Below are positions 11,440-21,689 of a DNA stretch of 64,000 bases, piece by piece; the stretch's first letter is position 1; every line of letters starts with the position of its first letter. The DNA comes from Fragilariopsis cylindrus CCMP1102. Taxonomy: Eukaryota > Bacillariophyta > Bacillariophyceae > Bacillariales > Bacillariaceae. The position numbers were made by a program, and so were the translations under genes. The DNA is taken from the NCBI GenBank assembly GCA_900095095.1, contig FMBT01000332.1:62001-126000 (forward strand), written 5' to 3'. The notes below the pieces were generated by a model. It saw only the letters and a list, made by a program, of their open reading frames with translations, made no database searches and was not told the origin of the DNA.

Positions 11440-13888
11440 TTAGCATGGAAAAGAAACAAGCTAGCCCAAGCAGCAACAAAGAAAATGATCATGTTTGCAT
11501 TCAAAGATCACCACTTCTTAGAATTACAGGATGACAATGGAGGCATTGTTGGATACACTGCAATTGAATTATTTGATCATCTAATGGACCAATATGTCTA
11601 GGCGGAAGATGTGGCAGATCAGGTGACAGTACTGCACAAGATACTTAAGCAAGACTATGACCCGAAAGAAGAACCCCAAGTGTGCTACAAACAAGTACAA
11701 GATGCAAAAAATACACTTAAATCATTGAATCAAACCATGGATGATGAAACGCTCATTCGACATGGACTCAATCAGTTCAAGGAGCACATTGATTTAACAT
11801 TAGGCATCAAAGCATGGAAACAACTACCAAGAACTGACAAAACATGGAAAAAATTCAAATCCCAGTTCACTAGGGCAATTAATCACAACAAGAGCAATAC
11901 ATTGGAATAACCAATACAGTAAAAGAACAAGTGGATCAAAACAAAGGAAATCAATGCATCTTAGCACAAGCAACAGTCGATGCAAATGATAGGATTGATC
12001 ACCTTGAGAAACAAACAGCACAGCTATGTGCTGCACTAATGGAAAAACAACCACAACAACAGCCTCTCCAAGACACAACTGCAGCGACAATCAAGGCTCT
12101 GACAGATAAAATCAACAGACTTGAAAGTGGCAGTGGCAGTGGCAGTGGCAGTGGCAGTGGCAGTGGCAGTGGCAGTGGAGGAAGAGGTCGCGGAGGATAC
12201 AGATCATTAGGAAGCAACAGCTTCCCTCGAAATATATAACTTGCTATTTAAAAGCTGCCGCGCTGCTCCTCACTGTCTTAGAAAGACAAGTAAGTCAACA
12301 GCCGACCCGCCTATGATTAATCTATATTAATAGTACATATTTAAGTAGGGATATCACCGAATCTGTCATCTATGGACTGGTCCTCTACGTCTAGTACCTG
12401 ATGAACTCTGCTGGTCGATCTCTTTTTCCCTAAGTTTGTAAGCATTCAAGTGAGTATACTGTAAACTTGTATTTCTGCTTCAGTATTGGGGTAGGCGCCT
12501 TGCTGCTCGACCGATTTGGTTTGGCTCTGGAGAATACATTAGTCAGTGGGTTGTTTGACATTCTCTTAGGGAGGTCGTGCTTCCTTGTGGATATATGCCT
12601 GATCACTTTTGTCTTTGCCGGCTTATCAGCAGTATAATGCCTCCAGATTGGTACGCTTTTTGATTGAGCCAGTTCTTTGACTCTCTTCATGCTATGATCG
12701 ATTACTGGTCTCCACCTGTTTATCCATTTCTCTAGTTGCTGGTTTGTTGCCTCCAGTCTTATTTTCAATGTTTTGTTGTAGATCTTGATCTCATCCTCTG
12801 GTAGTACCATTTCACGCAGTGTATATAAATGTGTTACTTTCTTTGTGAGTGAGTCATATTCTGCCACTATTCTTCCTCCTATGACTGGTGTGTTCCGGTC
12901 GATGCACCTGTCTTTCCATATATCCATATATCCTTTATAGATGGAACTATGGCCTGGAAGAAGGAGTGAAATGCCTCTGTTTTGTTTTTCCTTTTACCTT
13001 TGTCCTTTTCGTTATCCCTTTTCCTATTCCTCCTTTTCTCTGCATGTACTCTTGGGTGCTTCAGTCGTACTCTGTTAACATAAGCCTTCTGATATATCCT
13101 CCACTGCTTCTTGAATTTCCCTCGTAGCAGGTTGTCCCAACCTATCATCAATTGTTCATCAATGAGTAGATCATATTTTTCCATTCCTTCCCTACCTCAT
13201 ATTCTAAGCATTGTATTTGTCATGCACTCCCCAAGAAGTAGGCCATAATCCCTTCCTGCAGTATGTCACATAACTTCACACCGACTGACTTCCGTAGTGT
13301 CTTTATCTGGTTGATTATGTTTCTACAATGGGCCTTCCTTTTCACACAGGTGAAGATGTGATCATCATCCTCCACTGGATCCAAGCAAGAAGCGCAGCGC
13401 CTGTTGTGAAATTGGTCCCTTTCCTGTACTCTTTTTCCTGTACGGAGTTTCCCGCTGCAGAACTTGTGCATCCATTGTATTCCATTCTTTGCAATGTACT
13501 TCTTATACACTGGTCGAAAAATGTCCCAGTCCACTGTATCGAAGATGGTGTCACTCCATCCATATTTGTCATAGTAAAATTGCTGTAGGTTTGGAAGTGA
13601 TAGTAGCTCTCTCACTGATTGTTTGAAATCTCTTGTTATTGTTCTGCCTTTCAGGTGAAATTGTATCTCTGTCAATGGGTCCATTGCTTCCCTCGAAATA
13701 ATGATGGAGGTACTGGAACAACTCAGAGATGGGACAATGACAATAATAACTGTTGGACATGTGGCTTTGATATAAAACATACAAGCATGACATGTACATA
13801 CTTCAAGGATCTAGCCAACCACAAAAAGGAAGTAACAGCCACCAACACAATGGGTGGATCCACTTGGAACCTACACCTCAGGACATAA
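11440..13888 (+). pseudogene. Copia gag relic, split by a later insertion
   Basis: The reading frame around 11480-11910 codes a Gag-like helical region (FLELQDDNGGIVGYTAIELF ... KQLPRTDKTWKKF) and is broken by an in-frame stop TAG at 11599-11601 and by a frame change near 11910. It continues through a QL-rich segment and a (GSG)n run to 12234. There it is interrupted by 1.45 kb of foreign sequence and resumes at 13701 with a zinc-knuckle-like CWTCGFDIKHTSMTC motif, ending at the stop near 13886. Joining 12234 to 13701 keeps the frame. Gag would have formed the particle of the retrotransposon; the gene is no longer functional. Confidence 0.75.
12235..13700 (-). mobile_element. 5'-truncated retroelement insertion with 15-bp target duplication
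   Basis: A 15-bp sequence (gcttccctcgaaata) occurs at 12220-12234 and again at 13686-13700, directly flanking about 1.45 kb that interrupts copia gag. On the minus strand the insert codes pieces of one protein: 13690-13220 has WMHKFCSGKLRTGKR and a Cys/His motif CASC..DDDHIFTC, and 13184-12430 continues with IYQKAYVNRVRLKHPRV and a basic tail. The order resembles the region after the reverse transcriptase in non-LTR elements (zf-RVT-like). At least one frameshift lies near 13200. The upstream polymerase is missing, so the copy is 5'-truncated, as expected after target-primed reverse transcription. I cannot name the family. Confidence 0.7.
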
Positions 13889-15330
13889 AACAGTTGGAGG
13901 AATGACAAAATGATTGAAATAGCACCAAAAAATAAGAATAAAAATGAAACAATTTGACCAATATCACAATGTCATTCCTTGCGTAATAGACTACAACACT
14001 AGCAACAATACTAGAGAATGATGTGTATATACATTGGTACAGTAGCAGATTCAGCCGCTACAGGGCATTTCTTACCAAACAAAGACAAAAATAGAATAGC
14101 CACAATGAAATACAAGTAATATGTGCAAACAACTACTCTATGAATTCAGTGGAAACAACACAACTAGATATACCAGAACTATCAACAAAAGCACAGACAG
14201 CTTACCACTTCAATGAAATGGAACAACCGCTAATACTATCCATACCAGTGCTAATTTAACAAAAGATAATATTGTAGTAACAAAAGATGATAAAATTATT
14301 TTGAAAGGAATTAGAGATAAAATATTAACACTGTGGATCATCCCAATCAAACATCACAAAAAGGTAAATCTATTAGCACAAGAACTTACACCAGTACCAG
14401 TGCATACCTTCAACCATCAATAGCAAAATTGATGGCATATCTCAATCCCTACCGGTAAAAACACTCTGCCAAGCCATTGTTGACCGACAAGCAAAGCAAT
14501 TAGGAAACACCTTCTACCCAAATCAATATCAACAACCATGGGACACATGTAAATATTCAGTAAATGATTAGAAAAGGCATTCGATCAACAATCAAACCAA
14601 CCATTGATGACATTATGAATAAGGAATTAGAAAAGGAACCACAATTAGATCGCCCAGACACATAATAAATCAAAAACACTATGTAGGTGTAACAACAATA
14701 GCATTCAAAGAATTGAAAGGAATTATAGCAACAGGTCTACCAGGTTAGTTCTCCATTACATCTGGACAAGGAAATTCATATGTACTAGTAATGTATGATT
14801 TTGATTCAAATACCATCAATGCAGTTGGAATAAAGAATGGAAAGACAGCTTCACTAGTACAAGGGTATAATGAACTATGCTATATGAAGACCTTCAAAAA
14901 GCAGGAATCAATCTAATACTACATCGGCTGGACAATGAAACCTCTGAGGAATTAATAATAGAAGAAATTGAAAAGAAAGGATGGACTTCCAAATAGCATC
15001 GCCAGGAGATCATCAACTCAACCATGCTGGAAGAGTAGTCCAAACCTTTAAGATCACTTCATTGCCATACTGTATGGAACAGACAGTAGCTTCCCAGCGA
15101 AACAATGGGATAGACTAATAAAACAGGCTGTAATGACAATAAATATGTGATAACCATCCCAAATCAATCCAAAATTATCTGCATACCAACAAGTATGGGG
15201 TAACTTTGACTTCAACAAAACACCACTGGCACCACCAGGATGTAAAGTAGTGGTCCATGAAAGATTAATGGAAGTCAGACAAAGGAATTTGAGTACTTAT
15301 ACCATAAACAGAGCTAAATTAGTACTCGCA
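13889..15330 (+). pseudogene. Copia pol relic (protease and integrase)
   Basis: Same orientation and same element as the gag relic. At 14037-14110 a short frame codes TVADSAATGHFLP, the aspartic protease motif D-S-A-A-T of copia elements. From about 14660 to 15300, pieces in changing frames match copia integrase: YVLVMYDFDSNTINAVGIK, SPGDHQLNHAGRVVQTFK, SFPAKQWDRLIKQAVMTINM and WGNFDFNKTPLAPPGCKVVVHER. Several stops and frameshifts separate them. The reverse transcriptase and RNase H that should follow are absent, so the element is also 3'-truncated or replaced near 15330. Confidence 0.8.
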
Positions 15331-15489
15331 AAATACAGGTGTTTTTGTTCGAATTAAGATTGATAATGGGAAATGTACGAGTGCACATATACATTCTAAT
15401 GGTACAAGGTGTTGTATTCAACTCCAATAAAAAAGAAGATAACCTATAAGATCCCCATCAAACAGAGGCAATATATTACCTGGTGGAAT

Positions 15490-16870
15490 ATCTATTCATC
15501 TGTTAAATCAGAAACAACACTACATTCAGTAGTAACAACAGGAGGAGCTGTTGTCGTATACAAGTTCATGTCTACATGGTATGCTATATGACAATCAACT
15601 ACTTTCACCAAGATTCCATCCACCTCCTTGGTTGAATTACATAGCCAAAAATTGGATCCCTTCTCCATAGTACACTGCTCACACACATACTTTGTTGACT
15701 TAAAGGTTCTTGGTCTCTTTGCTGCAGAATTCAAACCAGGACAGTTCTTGTACTTGCAGTAAGATGTAGCCCTTTTTCCCCTAACAACAACTGGTACAGG
15801 TATATGATTCCTCCCCGACTGGTAGTTCTTCAGATGTTTAAAAGCAACTTGTCAATAATGGAGAGCCCTAGCACTGACACCCAAAACTGGTGTTTGAGGT
15901 GTACCCCTTGCTGTTGCAGTAGGGGATGTAAATGGTTGTCGATCTGAATCAGTCCTTACTTTTCTTCCATCAACAGAAGAAGAAGAAGTAGTGATATCCT
16001 TGGTTGGGTTAGGTGTAGATCCATACCCTCTCTTCCTCATAGGAGCGCCTCTTTGAAGTAGGGAATGGGTCAAACTATGGATGCACTATTTTAAGGGCAT
16101 TACAACTTGTTTCTTAAACAGATAGCAGTGGATTTTGTAGGCATTATTAATATTCATATTGAAATAACGGGCTGCTAACTTGGGACACCATCCATGTAAA
16201 TGGGATTCAGTATTAAACAGATCATACTTAGCTTCATGTTGACATCTTGATCAGCTTTACCACCATCCACTCTCTAGCATACAACTTGTATGAACTTAGA
16301 GGACCTTCAGTAATACAGACAGTATGAAGAGTAGCACCAATTCGAATGGGTTTTGGTTCAGGACCAATGGTTATGGCACTATGATACCATCCTGTAATGC
16401 AACTCTCATCAGTTATAATCCAATTTCCAGGGTTGACACAGTATTGCCTATGCTTGTAAGAAGAAGGAAGGAAGGAAGGAAGGAAGGAAGGAAGGAAGGA
16501 AGGAAGGAATACAATTTAGTAATCAATTCAAAACACAATAACAACAACACCAACAACCACGTTACATACCTTAATATAGCAATCTTCTAACTGGCCATGC
16601 TTTACTCTATGTATTGCAGTAGATGGATCTGCCACAGCTTTAGGATCATCATAAATATCATCCCAATTTTCATTATTGAGAGGATCCCAATTGTCACTGT
16701 AGTGCAGACAGCTAGTTAGATCTTCTAAAGCATTCTTTGGCATTGGGTTTTGTATAGATGGTACTGTATTGAAGATTTCTCTTGTACAAAACATTTGATT
16801 AATTGATTGATTGCCACTAAGCATTAAGTCCATTTTTTGAGGGAGAAACACCCCTGAGAAAAAAAGCACC
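15490..16870 (-). pseudogene. piggyBac-like (DDE_Tnp_1_7) transposase relic
   Basis: Minus-strand fragments, N to C terminal: 16870-16530 (LEDLTSCLHYSDNWDPLNNENWDDIYDDP ... VKHGQLEDCYIK), then about 16430-16230 (NWIITDESCITGWYHS ... ATLHTVCITEGP), then a Ser/Thr-rich part, then 15734-15492 with a Cys-rich end (YVCEQC...LCNS). The order and the DES(x)-GW motif fit the catalytic region of piggyBac-type transposases found in stramenopile genomes. The pieces are in different frames with stops, and a (GAAG)n run interrupts the sequence at 16459-16508, so the copy is inactive. I did not find terminal repeats. Confidence 0.65.
16459..16508 (+). repeat. (GAAG)n microsatellite
   Basis: About eleven GAAG/GGAA units in a row inside the transposase relic. 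Confidence 0.95.
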
Positions 16871-17102
16871 CCAAAACAAAAGGGAGAAATTCATCTGTGG
16901 TGTCCAGACCTGACACTTATGACATTGGCATTACAATAGTTTTTTAAGATGTACAGTACAAGGTAACTTACTACCACAGCAGTACATTGTACTACAGTAG
17001 TTAGAAGTCTGGTATAAAAACATGTTCATACCTATTGCGGTAAAATATAAGAAAAGATATATAATAGCCTTTAAAATTTGGGAAAATTATAAGAAATACT
17101 TC

Positions 17103-17175
17103 GGGGAATTGGCGCAGTTGGCAGCGCGTGTCCTTAGCATGGACAAGGTCGCCGGTTCGATTCCGGCATTCTCCA
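17103..17175 (+). tRNA. tRNA-Ala (AGC)
   Basis: The 73-nt cloverleaf folds with acceptor GGGGAAT/ATTCTCC, D stem GCGC/GCGC, anticodon stem TGTCC/GGACA with loop TTAGCAT (anticodon AGC), and T arm GCCGG-TTCGATT-CCGGC. The acceptor contains the G3-U70 wobble pair that identifies alanine tRNAs to alanyl-tRNA synthetase. No intron. A nearly identical copy lies in opposite orientation at 23130-23202. Confidence 0.97.
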
Positions 17176-17517
17176 GAATATGCACTTGTTTCATTTTTGT
17201 TTTATTAGGACGTCATTATTTTTTCTTTTTCGTTTGAATCAATCTGTACGCACCGCACCTACAGTACCGTTTTAAAACTTGTATTTCATCTTCATCATGA
17301 TACTATACTAGGTTAGACTTCTTCAGCGCAACTGTACAGTAGATCATATCAGCAGCATCGTCGGTTTATTATATATTGGCAAGAAATCGTGTGTGGTCAG
17401 TAGTCCATGTCCTTTCTGGAATAATCTGAACCAATATCAGTAGGTAGGTAGGTAGGTCGGGTCGGTCTGTGCAAAGTCCTTTGCTACTACTGTATATTCT
17501 ATGTTAGAAAAGAAATA
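17176..17517. other. Intergenic, upstream region of the sulfotransferase-like gene
   Basis: No gene seen. Contains a T-rich stretch just after the tRNA, suitable as a Pol III stop (TTTTTCTTTTT near 17219), and a short (GTAG)n run near 17441-17456. Confidence 0.5.
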
Positions 17518-19439
17518 ATGACGATCGCACCACCATTATTAGAAAAACAACAACAAGAACGACGACAAGAACGACGACGACATTACTCGTACTGTTGTTC
17601 GAATCGGGTTTTCTTAGGAATATTATTACCATCTATGATTGTGTATGTGATAGTATCATCCAACTATTTTACATATATTCAACAATATGATTTCGACGAT
17701 GACAACGATGACGATACAATAACAGGAATACCACACATCAACATCAACAGTAGCAGTAACAGTAGCAGTAACAGTAACAATAACAATAACGAGGAGGATG
17801 ACGATGACGATGACGATGACGATGATGACGACGATGATGATGACGATGATGATGACGATGATGACGATGATGACGATGATGACGACGATGAGGAAGAAGA
17901 AGAAGCGTCGTTACCTGCGATAACGACGTCATCATCATCATCATCATCATCATCATCGTCGTCATCATCGTCATTACTATGGACCGATGAAGATCCAAAT
18001 CGTACACATTGGTGGGAGCCATATGTGAATACTACATCAAGGACATGGGATAATATAATAGTAAATACGAATACGACACAAACACAAGATGATGATAATA
18101 ATAATTACTATGATTGGTGTCATCCAATAAACAAGTCAAAGGATGATCCCAACATATTTTATCCATCTAGTACTAAATTAGGACGACAAAATGTTATTTT
18201 GAATGGTATTATATATATAAAATCTCATAAGACTGGAAGTAGTACAGCGGAAGGTATTAATGTTCAGATTGCACATAATGGTAAATATCATCTCATGTCG
18301 TGTATTATTATTTGTTGTTGATTACAATGGATCGATCATCTTATCACTTCAAATAATTACTGTAGATGCATATTCTAACCATAATTAATTTTTTTCTTTT
18401 CCTTGTTTTATTTTTCCTATTACAATGTATAAAAGTTGCTGATCGTAAATATAATAACAAAAACAGCAATCATTATAGTAATGCTAATGATAATAATAAG
18501 ACCAGCATCGACGACGATAACGATCCTACATCACCAGAACCAGAACCAGTGGTTTGTAGTCATTGGAATCGACATGAATTTGCGGAACAAAAAATACATG
18601 ATTATCGTCAACGTCGACATACCGATTCCTTATTATGGACCTTAGTTCGACATCCCAGGAAACGTGATTTGTCACACGTCTTCTTTTTTCGTGTCTCACG
18701 CAATCATATGTCACCCAATAAAACAAAGATATTAGTACAGGGTCTAGCGAAAAATCGTAATAAACAAACGAATTATTTAACTGGTTCAACACTCCATTAT
18801 GGAGAGAAAATCCGTAAAAGTAAAAATAACGGAGGCGGCTACTACAGAGTATCAGAACAAATTAAAAGATTAATTATAGATCAATATGACTTTATTGGTG
18901 TAACAGAACGATTATCAGAAAGTTTAGCAGTGATGACATTATTATGGAACTTACACCCCACTGATGTTATCGTATTAAGTGCCAAAAAATCACCTTCTAA
19001 GAACAAAAAAGATGGTAGTAAAGCTGATGCAGATGGAGTTGTCTACGATGATGGTGGAGGGCATCATAAATGTTCCAAAATCAAATCACCAGTAATCCAT
19101 CCAACACTACGAAAATATTTAAATTCAGAAGAATTATATATTAACTATCAAACAGATTATTTACTCTATTATGCTGTCAATGAATCATTAGATCGGACCA
19201 TACAATTACTTGGTCCAACTATTGTACACGAACGTAGGATCCTCATCAATAAATTACAGAGATTAGCGGAGATACATTGCGAACAGGACGAAAGAACAGT
19301 TTTTCCCTGTAGTTCGGAGGGTAGATATCAAGGTGAATTATCCTCCAAAAGTTGTTACGTTCAAGATGCTGGTTGTGGACATGAATGTGTAAATGATATT
19401 ATGGATTTATACAATCGTGGTGAAATACAATTACCTTAA
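17518..19439 (+). CDS. Sulfotransferase-like type II membrane protein, 2 exons
   Basis: Exons 17518-18280 and 18436-19439 give 588 residues; the 155-bp intron has donor G|GTAAATATC and acceptor AAAAG, phase 1, joining QIAHN to VADRKY. The N-terminus has one hydrophobic anchor (about residues 38-58), then low-complexity spacers: a poly-Asp run of more than 30 residues and a poly-Ser run. The conserved part has KSHKTGSST (about residue 234), which fits the 5'-phosphosulfate loop of PAPS-dependent sulfotransferases, and LWTLVRHPRKRDLSH...FRVSR, which fits the 3'-phosphate binding motif. The C-terminal half is Cys-containing. This layout suggests a Golgi enzyme that sulfates glycans or proteins; the substrate is unknown. 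An ATG at 18366 lies within the intron and is not the start. Confidence 0.75.
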
Positions 19440-19945
19440 AATAAATAAAGAATAAAATATATAGCTTATGAATACTATTATTCATAGCTAGTATATTAAA
19501 ATAATTAAAGAATCTATGTTTATCATCAGTAAATTTTTCTTATCATTTCCGAGCTAGTAAATACCTGGTATAGAGAACAGAAAAAAGCCTACATTACGAG
19601 GACGTGAGTACTACTAGTACTGTAGACTAGTAGCGTAATACGAGGACGCGAAGAACGCGACGACGATTTATTCATCTCCTTCTTTTCCCAGTTGCATTTG
19701 CCCCTAGCCTGGAGAACCCATTTTATTTCCTAATTAGGCTAACACTACGATTCGTCAGTAATCTTATGGTAATACAAAGACGCGACCACCAACGAAGACA
19801 ACATTGAAGAAAATATAGGGTACTTTGTCGCCATCTCGAATCCCCTCTTCTTTGAATGCGTATTGTATACATATCGATGATTAAGACTAACAATTGACTA
19901 TACTAAAGACATAAAAGATTTAATAATAATTGTAACTAGAGATGA
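19440..19945. other. Intergenic between convergent genes
   Basis: It separates the ends of the sulfotransferase-like gene and the minus-strand ice-binding gene. AT-rich, with several AATAAA-like words just after 19440 that may serve in 3' processing. Nothing else seen. Confidence 0.5.
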
Positions 19946-20743
19946 TTATGCTACCTGTAGCCCCCGTAGTCCCCGTCGTGTTTGTGTGTATGGTGTCTGA
20001 GTGATGGTCGCCATTTGGAGGGTGACTGCCGTCTGTGAGAAGATACGACCGTTCAAAGATGAACCAGTAATGAATTTTACACCTGTCTGGCACAAGATGA
20101 CACCCTCCATATGCGAACCTGCGGCGACAACAACCTCTTGGGCAACCTGCCAGAAGATATTTTCAGCCTTTGCACCGCCACTAAGAATCACACTGGTGCT
20201 CCCGGCTTGCTTAACATTCTTCGATGTCTGAATGATGAAGACATCCGTTGCGTTTCCACTGAAGGTGAGGTCACCATTGGTGATGAGAACATCTACATCG
20301 AAAGTGTAGACACCCGATGTCAACGTTGTACCACCGATTTCGCCTCCTCCGAGATTTAGGTTGTCGATGCCATTAGTGGCAGTGGTGTCACGTCCTGCGG
20401 CGTCATTGTACGCAGCCTTCATCTCGCCGACCGCGGTGATCAAATTAGAGCCATCGGTGTAGTCCGACGCTTTGACTTTTCCTACGACCTGGGTAGACGT
20501 CGCAAATGTGTCCGAACTATCAATGATCAAGCTAAAGCCAGTAATAGCGGCCGAAGTGATGGGCGAGACGGCTATGTTGCCGGTAACAGTCGATTTTGGT
20601 ACGGTGGAGATACCAGTCTTTGCAAGGATAGCGAAGTCGCCGGCGGCATTTCCAAGTTTGACGGGTTGGACGTTGATGGATGCGCCTTTGATAGCACTGA
20701 CCATGACGGCCACAGATAGTAAAAAGAGATTCAAGTTCATCAT
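19946..20743 (-). CDS. Ice-binding protein (DUF3494), copy 1
   Basis: This single-exon gene codes 265 residues with an N-terminal secretion signal (about residues 1-20, MMNLNLFLLSVAVMVSAIKG). The rest is one DUF3494 ice-binding domain: GDFAILAKTGISTVP, TVTGNIAVSP, GGGEIGGTTLTSGVYTF, VFIIQTSKNV, GGAKAENIFWQVAQEV and the final ITGSSLNGRIFSQTAVTLQMATIT. Such proteins form a beta-solenoid that adsorbs to ice, inhibiting recrystallisation and shaping brine pockets in sea ice. They are known from polar diatoms, bacteria and fungi, and horizontal transfer is well established for the family. The tail TRRGLRGLQVA is shared with the divergent copy at 21690. Base composition is visibly richer in G+C than that of the neighbouring genes. 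Ends at TAA/TAG side near 19946; start ATG 20743 is followed by a second ATG. Confidence 0.95.
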   Translation of the reverse strand: MMNLNLFLLSVAVMVSAIKGASINVQPVKLGNAAGDFAILAKTGISTVPKSTVTGNIAVSPITSAAITGFSLIIDSSDTFATSTQVVGKVKASDYTDGSNLITAVGEMKAAYNDAAGRDTTATNGIDNLNLGGGEIGGTTLTSGVYTFDVDVLITNGDLTFSGNATDVFIIQTSKNVKQAGSTSVILSGGAKAENIFWQVAQEVVVAAGSHMEGVILCQTGVKFITGSSLNGRIFSQTAVTLQMATITQTPYTQTRRGLRGLQVA

Positions 20744-20885
20744 TTTAGATTTGTAGATTTGAGATTTGGATTGATGAAAGTGGTTGTTGAGGTTTTTGTT
20801 TGTTCGGAATATATTTTTGTGAGGATAATATATATTTGCGATGTTTGTGTAAATGTTCTTGTTATAAAAAAAGTTGAGTCAAAAA

Positions 20886-21540
20886 CGATTTAATTAGCTT
20901 GAGTAGTATTAAATATTTCTAAAATAGCTCGGGCGACGTTTTAAATTAGCTCTGAGTAGTATTAAATACTTCAAAATAGCTCGTGCCAAAGAGTCAAAAG
21001 CAACAAAAATGATTTAATTAGCTTGAGTAGTATTAAGTACTTTTTATATAGCTCGGGCCAATTACGTACATTTATTAAAACGACTTAAGAAGCGAACGAA
21101 GAGTGATGTTTGACTGGAGTAACCGCATACAATCATGAGTATAATTTGTACCGAGTCGAATACGGTTTTTAGCCTATGTAGTATTAAGTAGTACTTTACG
21201 CAATTTCTTGAAGTCGAACGATTGAATTAGCTTGAGCAGTATTAAATACTAAAACAAACAGCTCCTCGGGCCGGTGAAGTCGAAAATATTATTAGGTGAG
21301 TTTTTTTGTTTATGATTTTATTGCATGATATTTTCGTCATGGAACGCGCAGTCACAAGAGAATGCATCGACATGTTGTAACGCCGTACGATAGTTTAAAA
21401 AAAAGTGGAGAATGCCGGAATCAGTTTTTACTTTATGTAGTATTAAGTAGTACTGTACTTCAAAAATAGCTCACGCAATTTCGAAATTGAAGGCGAACGA
21501 TTTAAGTCGCTTGAGCGGTATTAAATACTAAAACAAACAT
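20886..21540 (+). repeat. Dispersed repeat family around AGTATTAAATACT palindromes
   Basis: A motif of about 45-50 bp, GATTTAATTAGCTTGAGTAG then TATTAAATACTTCAAAATAG then CTCGGGCC, occurs in full or in part at about 20886-20934, 20941-20986, 21011-21060, 21177-21205, 21219-21270, 21435-21480 and 21497-21540. Each copy has the near-palindrome AGTATTAAATACT or TAGTATTAAGTA. The last four form two higher-order pairs (21170-21260 and 21425-21540). Confidence 0.85.
21262..21422. repeat. Truncated copy of the block at 22754-23146, ending in a tRNA-Ala fragment
   Basis: The sequence ACAGCTCCTCGGGCCGGTGA and on to GTCGAAAA, a T-rich part with TATGATTTTATTGCATG, and CGACATGTTGTAACGC are shared in the same order with 22754-22878. 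At 21406-21422 a 17-bp piece (tggagaatgccggaatc) is identical to the 3' end of the minus-strand tRNA-Ala at 23130; no further tRNA sequence follows. Confidence 0.8.
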
Positions 21541-21689
21541 AGAATCGTTTTTAGTAAACTTTCTACCCAAAACAAGAACATTTACGCAAACATCGCAAAC
21601 ATATATTATCCTCACAAAAATATATTCCCAACAAACTAAAACCTCAACAACCACTTCCATCACAATCCAAATCCAAATCCAAATCTAAA

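Larger units (their letters stand above)
20755..21689. promoter_or_regulatory. Shared divergent promoter region of the ice-binding genes, with inverted arms
   Basis: The about 120 bp upstream of each gene are inverted copies of each other: 20757-20876 read on the minus strand closely matches 21566-21685 on the plus strand (shared words AAGAACATTTAC, CAAACATCGCAAA, ATATTATCCTCACAAAAATA, CCTCAACAACCACTT). These arms probably hold the core promoter and 5' leader. The roughly 690 bp between them are filled with repeats described separately. Cold, salt or light control is likely for such genes but is not shown by the sequence. Confidence 0.75.

Noticed and set aside
17744-18022. His-rich minus-strand frame
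   Set aside because: Antisense of the poly-Asp and poly-Ser runs; no independent support.
18366-18435. ATG at 18366 as start of a separate gene
   Set aside because: It lies in the pyrimidine-rich end of an intron; splicing 18280 to 18436 restores the conserved sequence.
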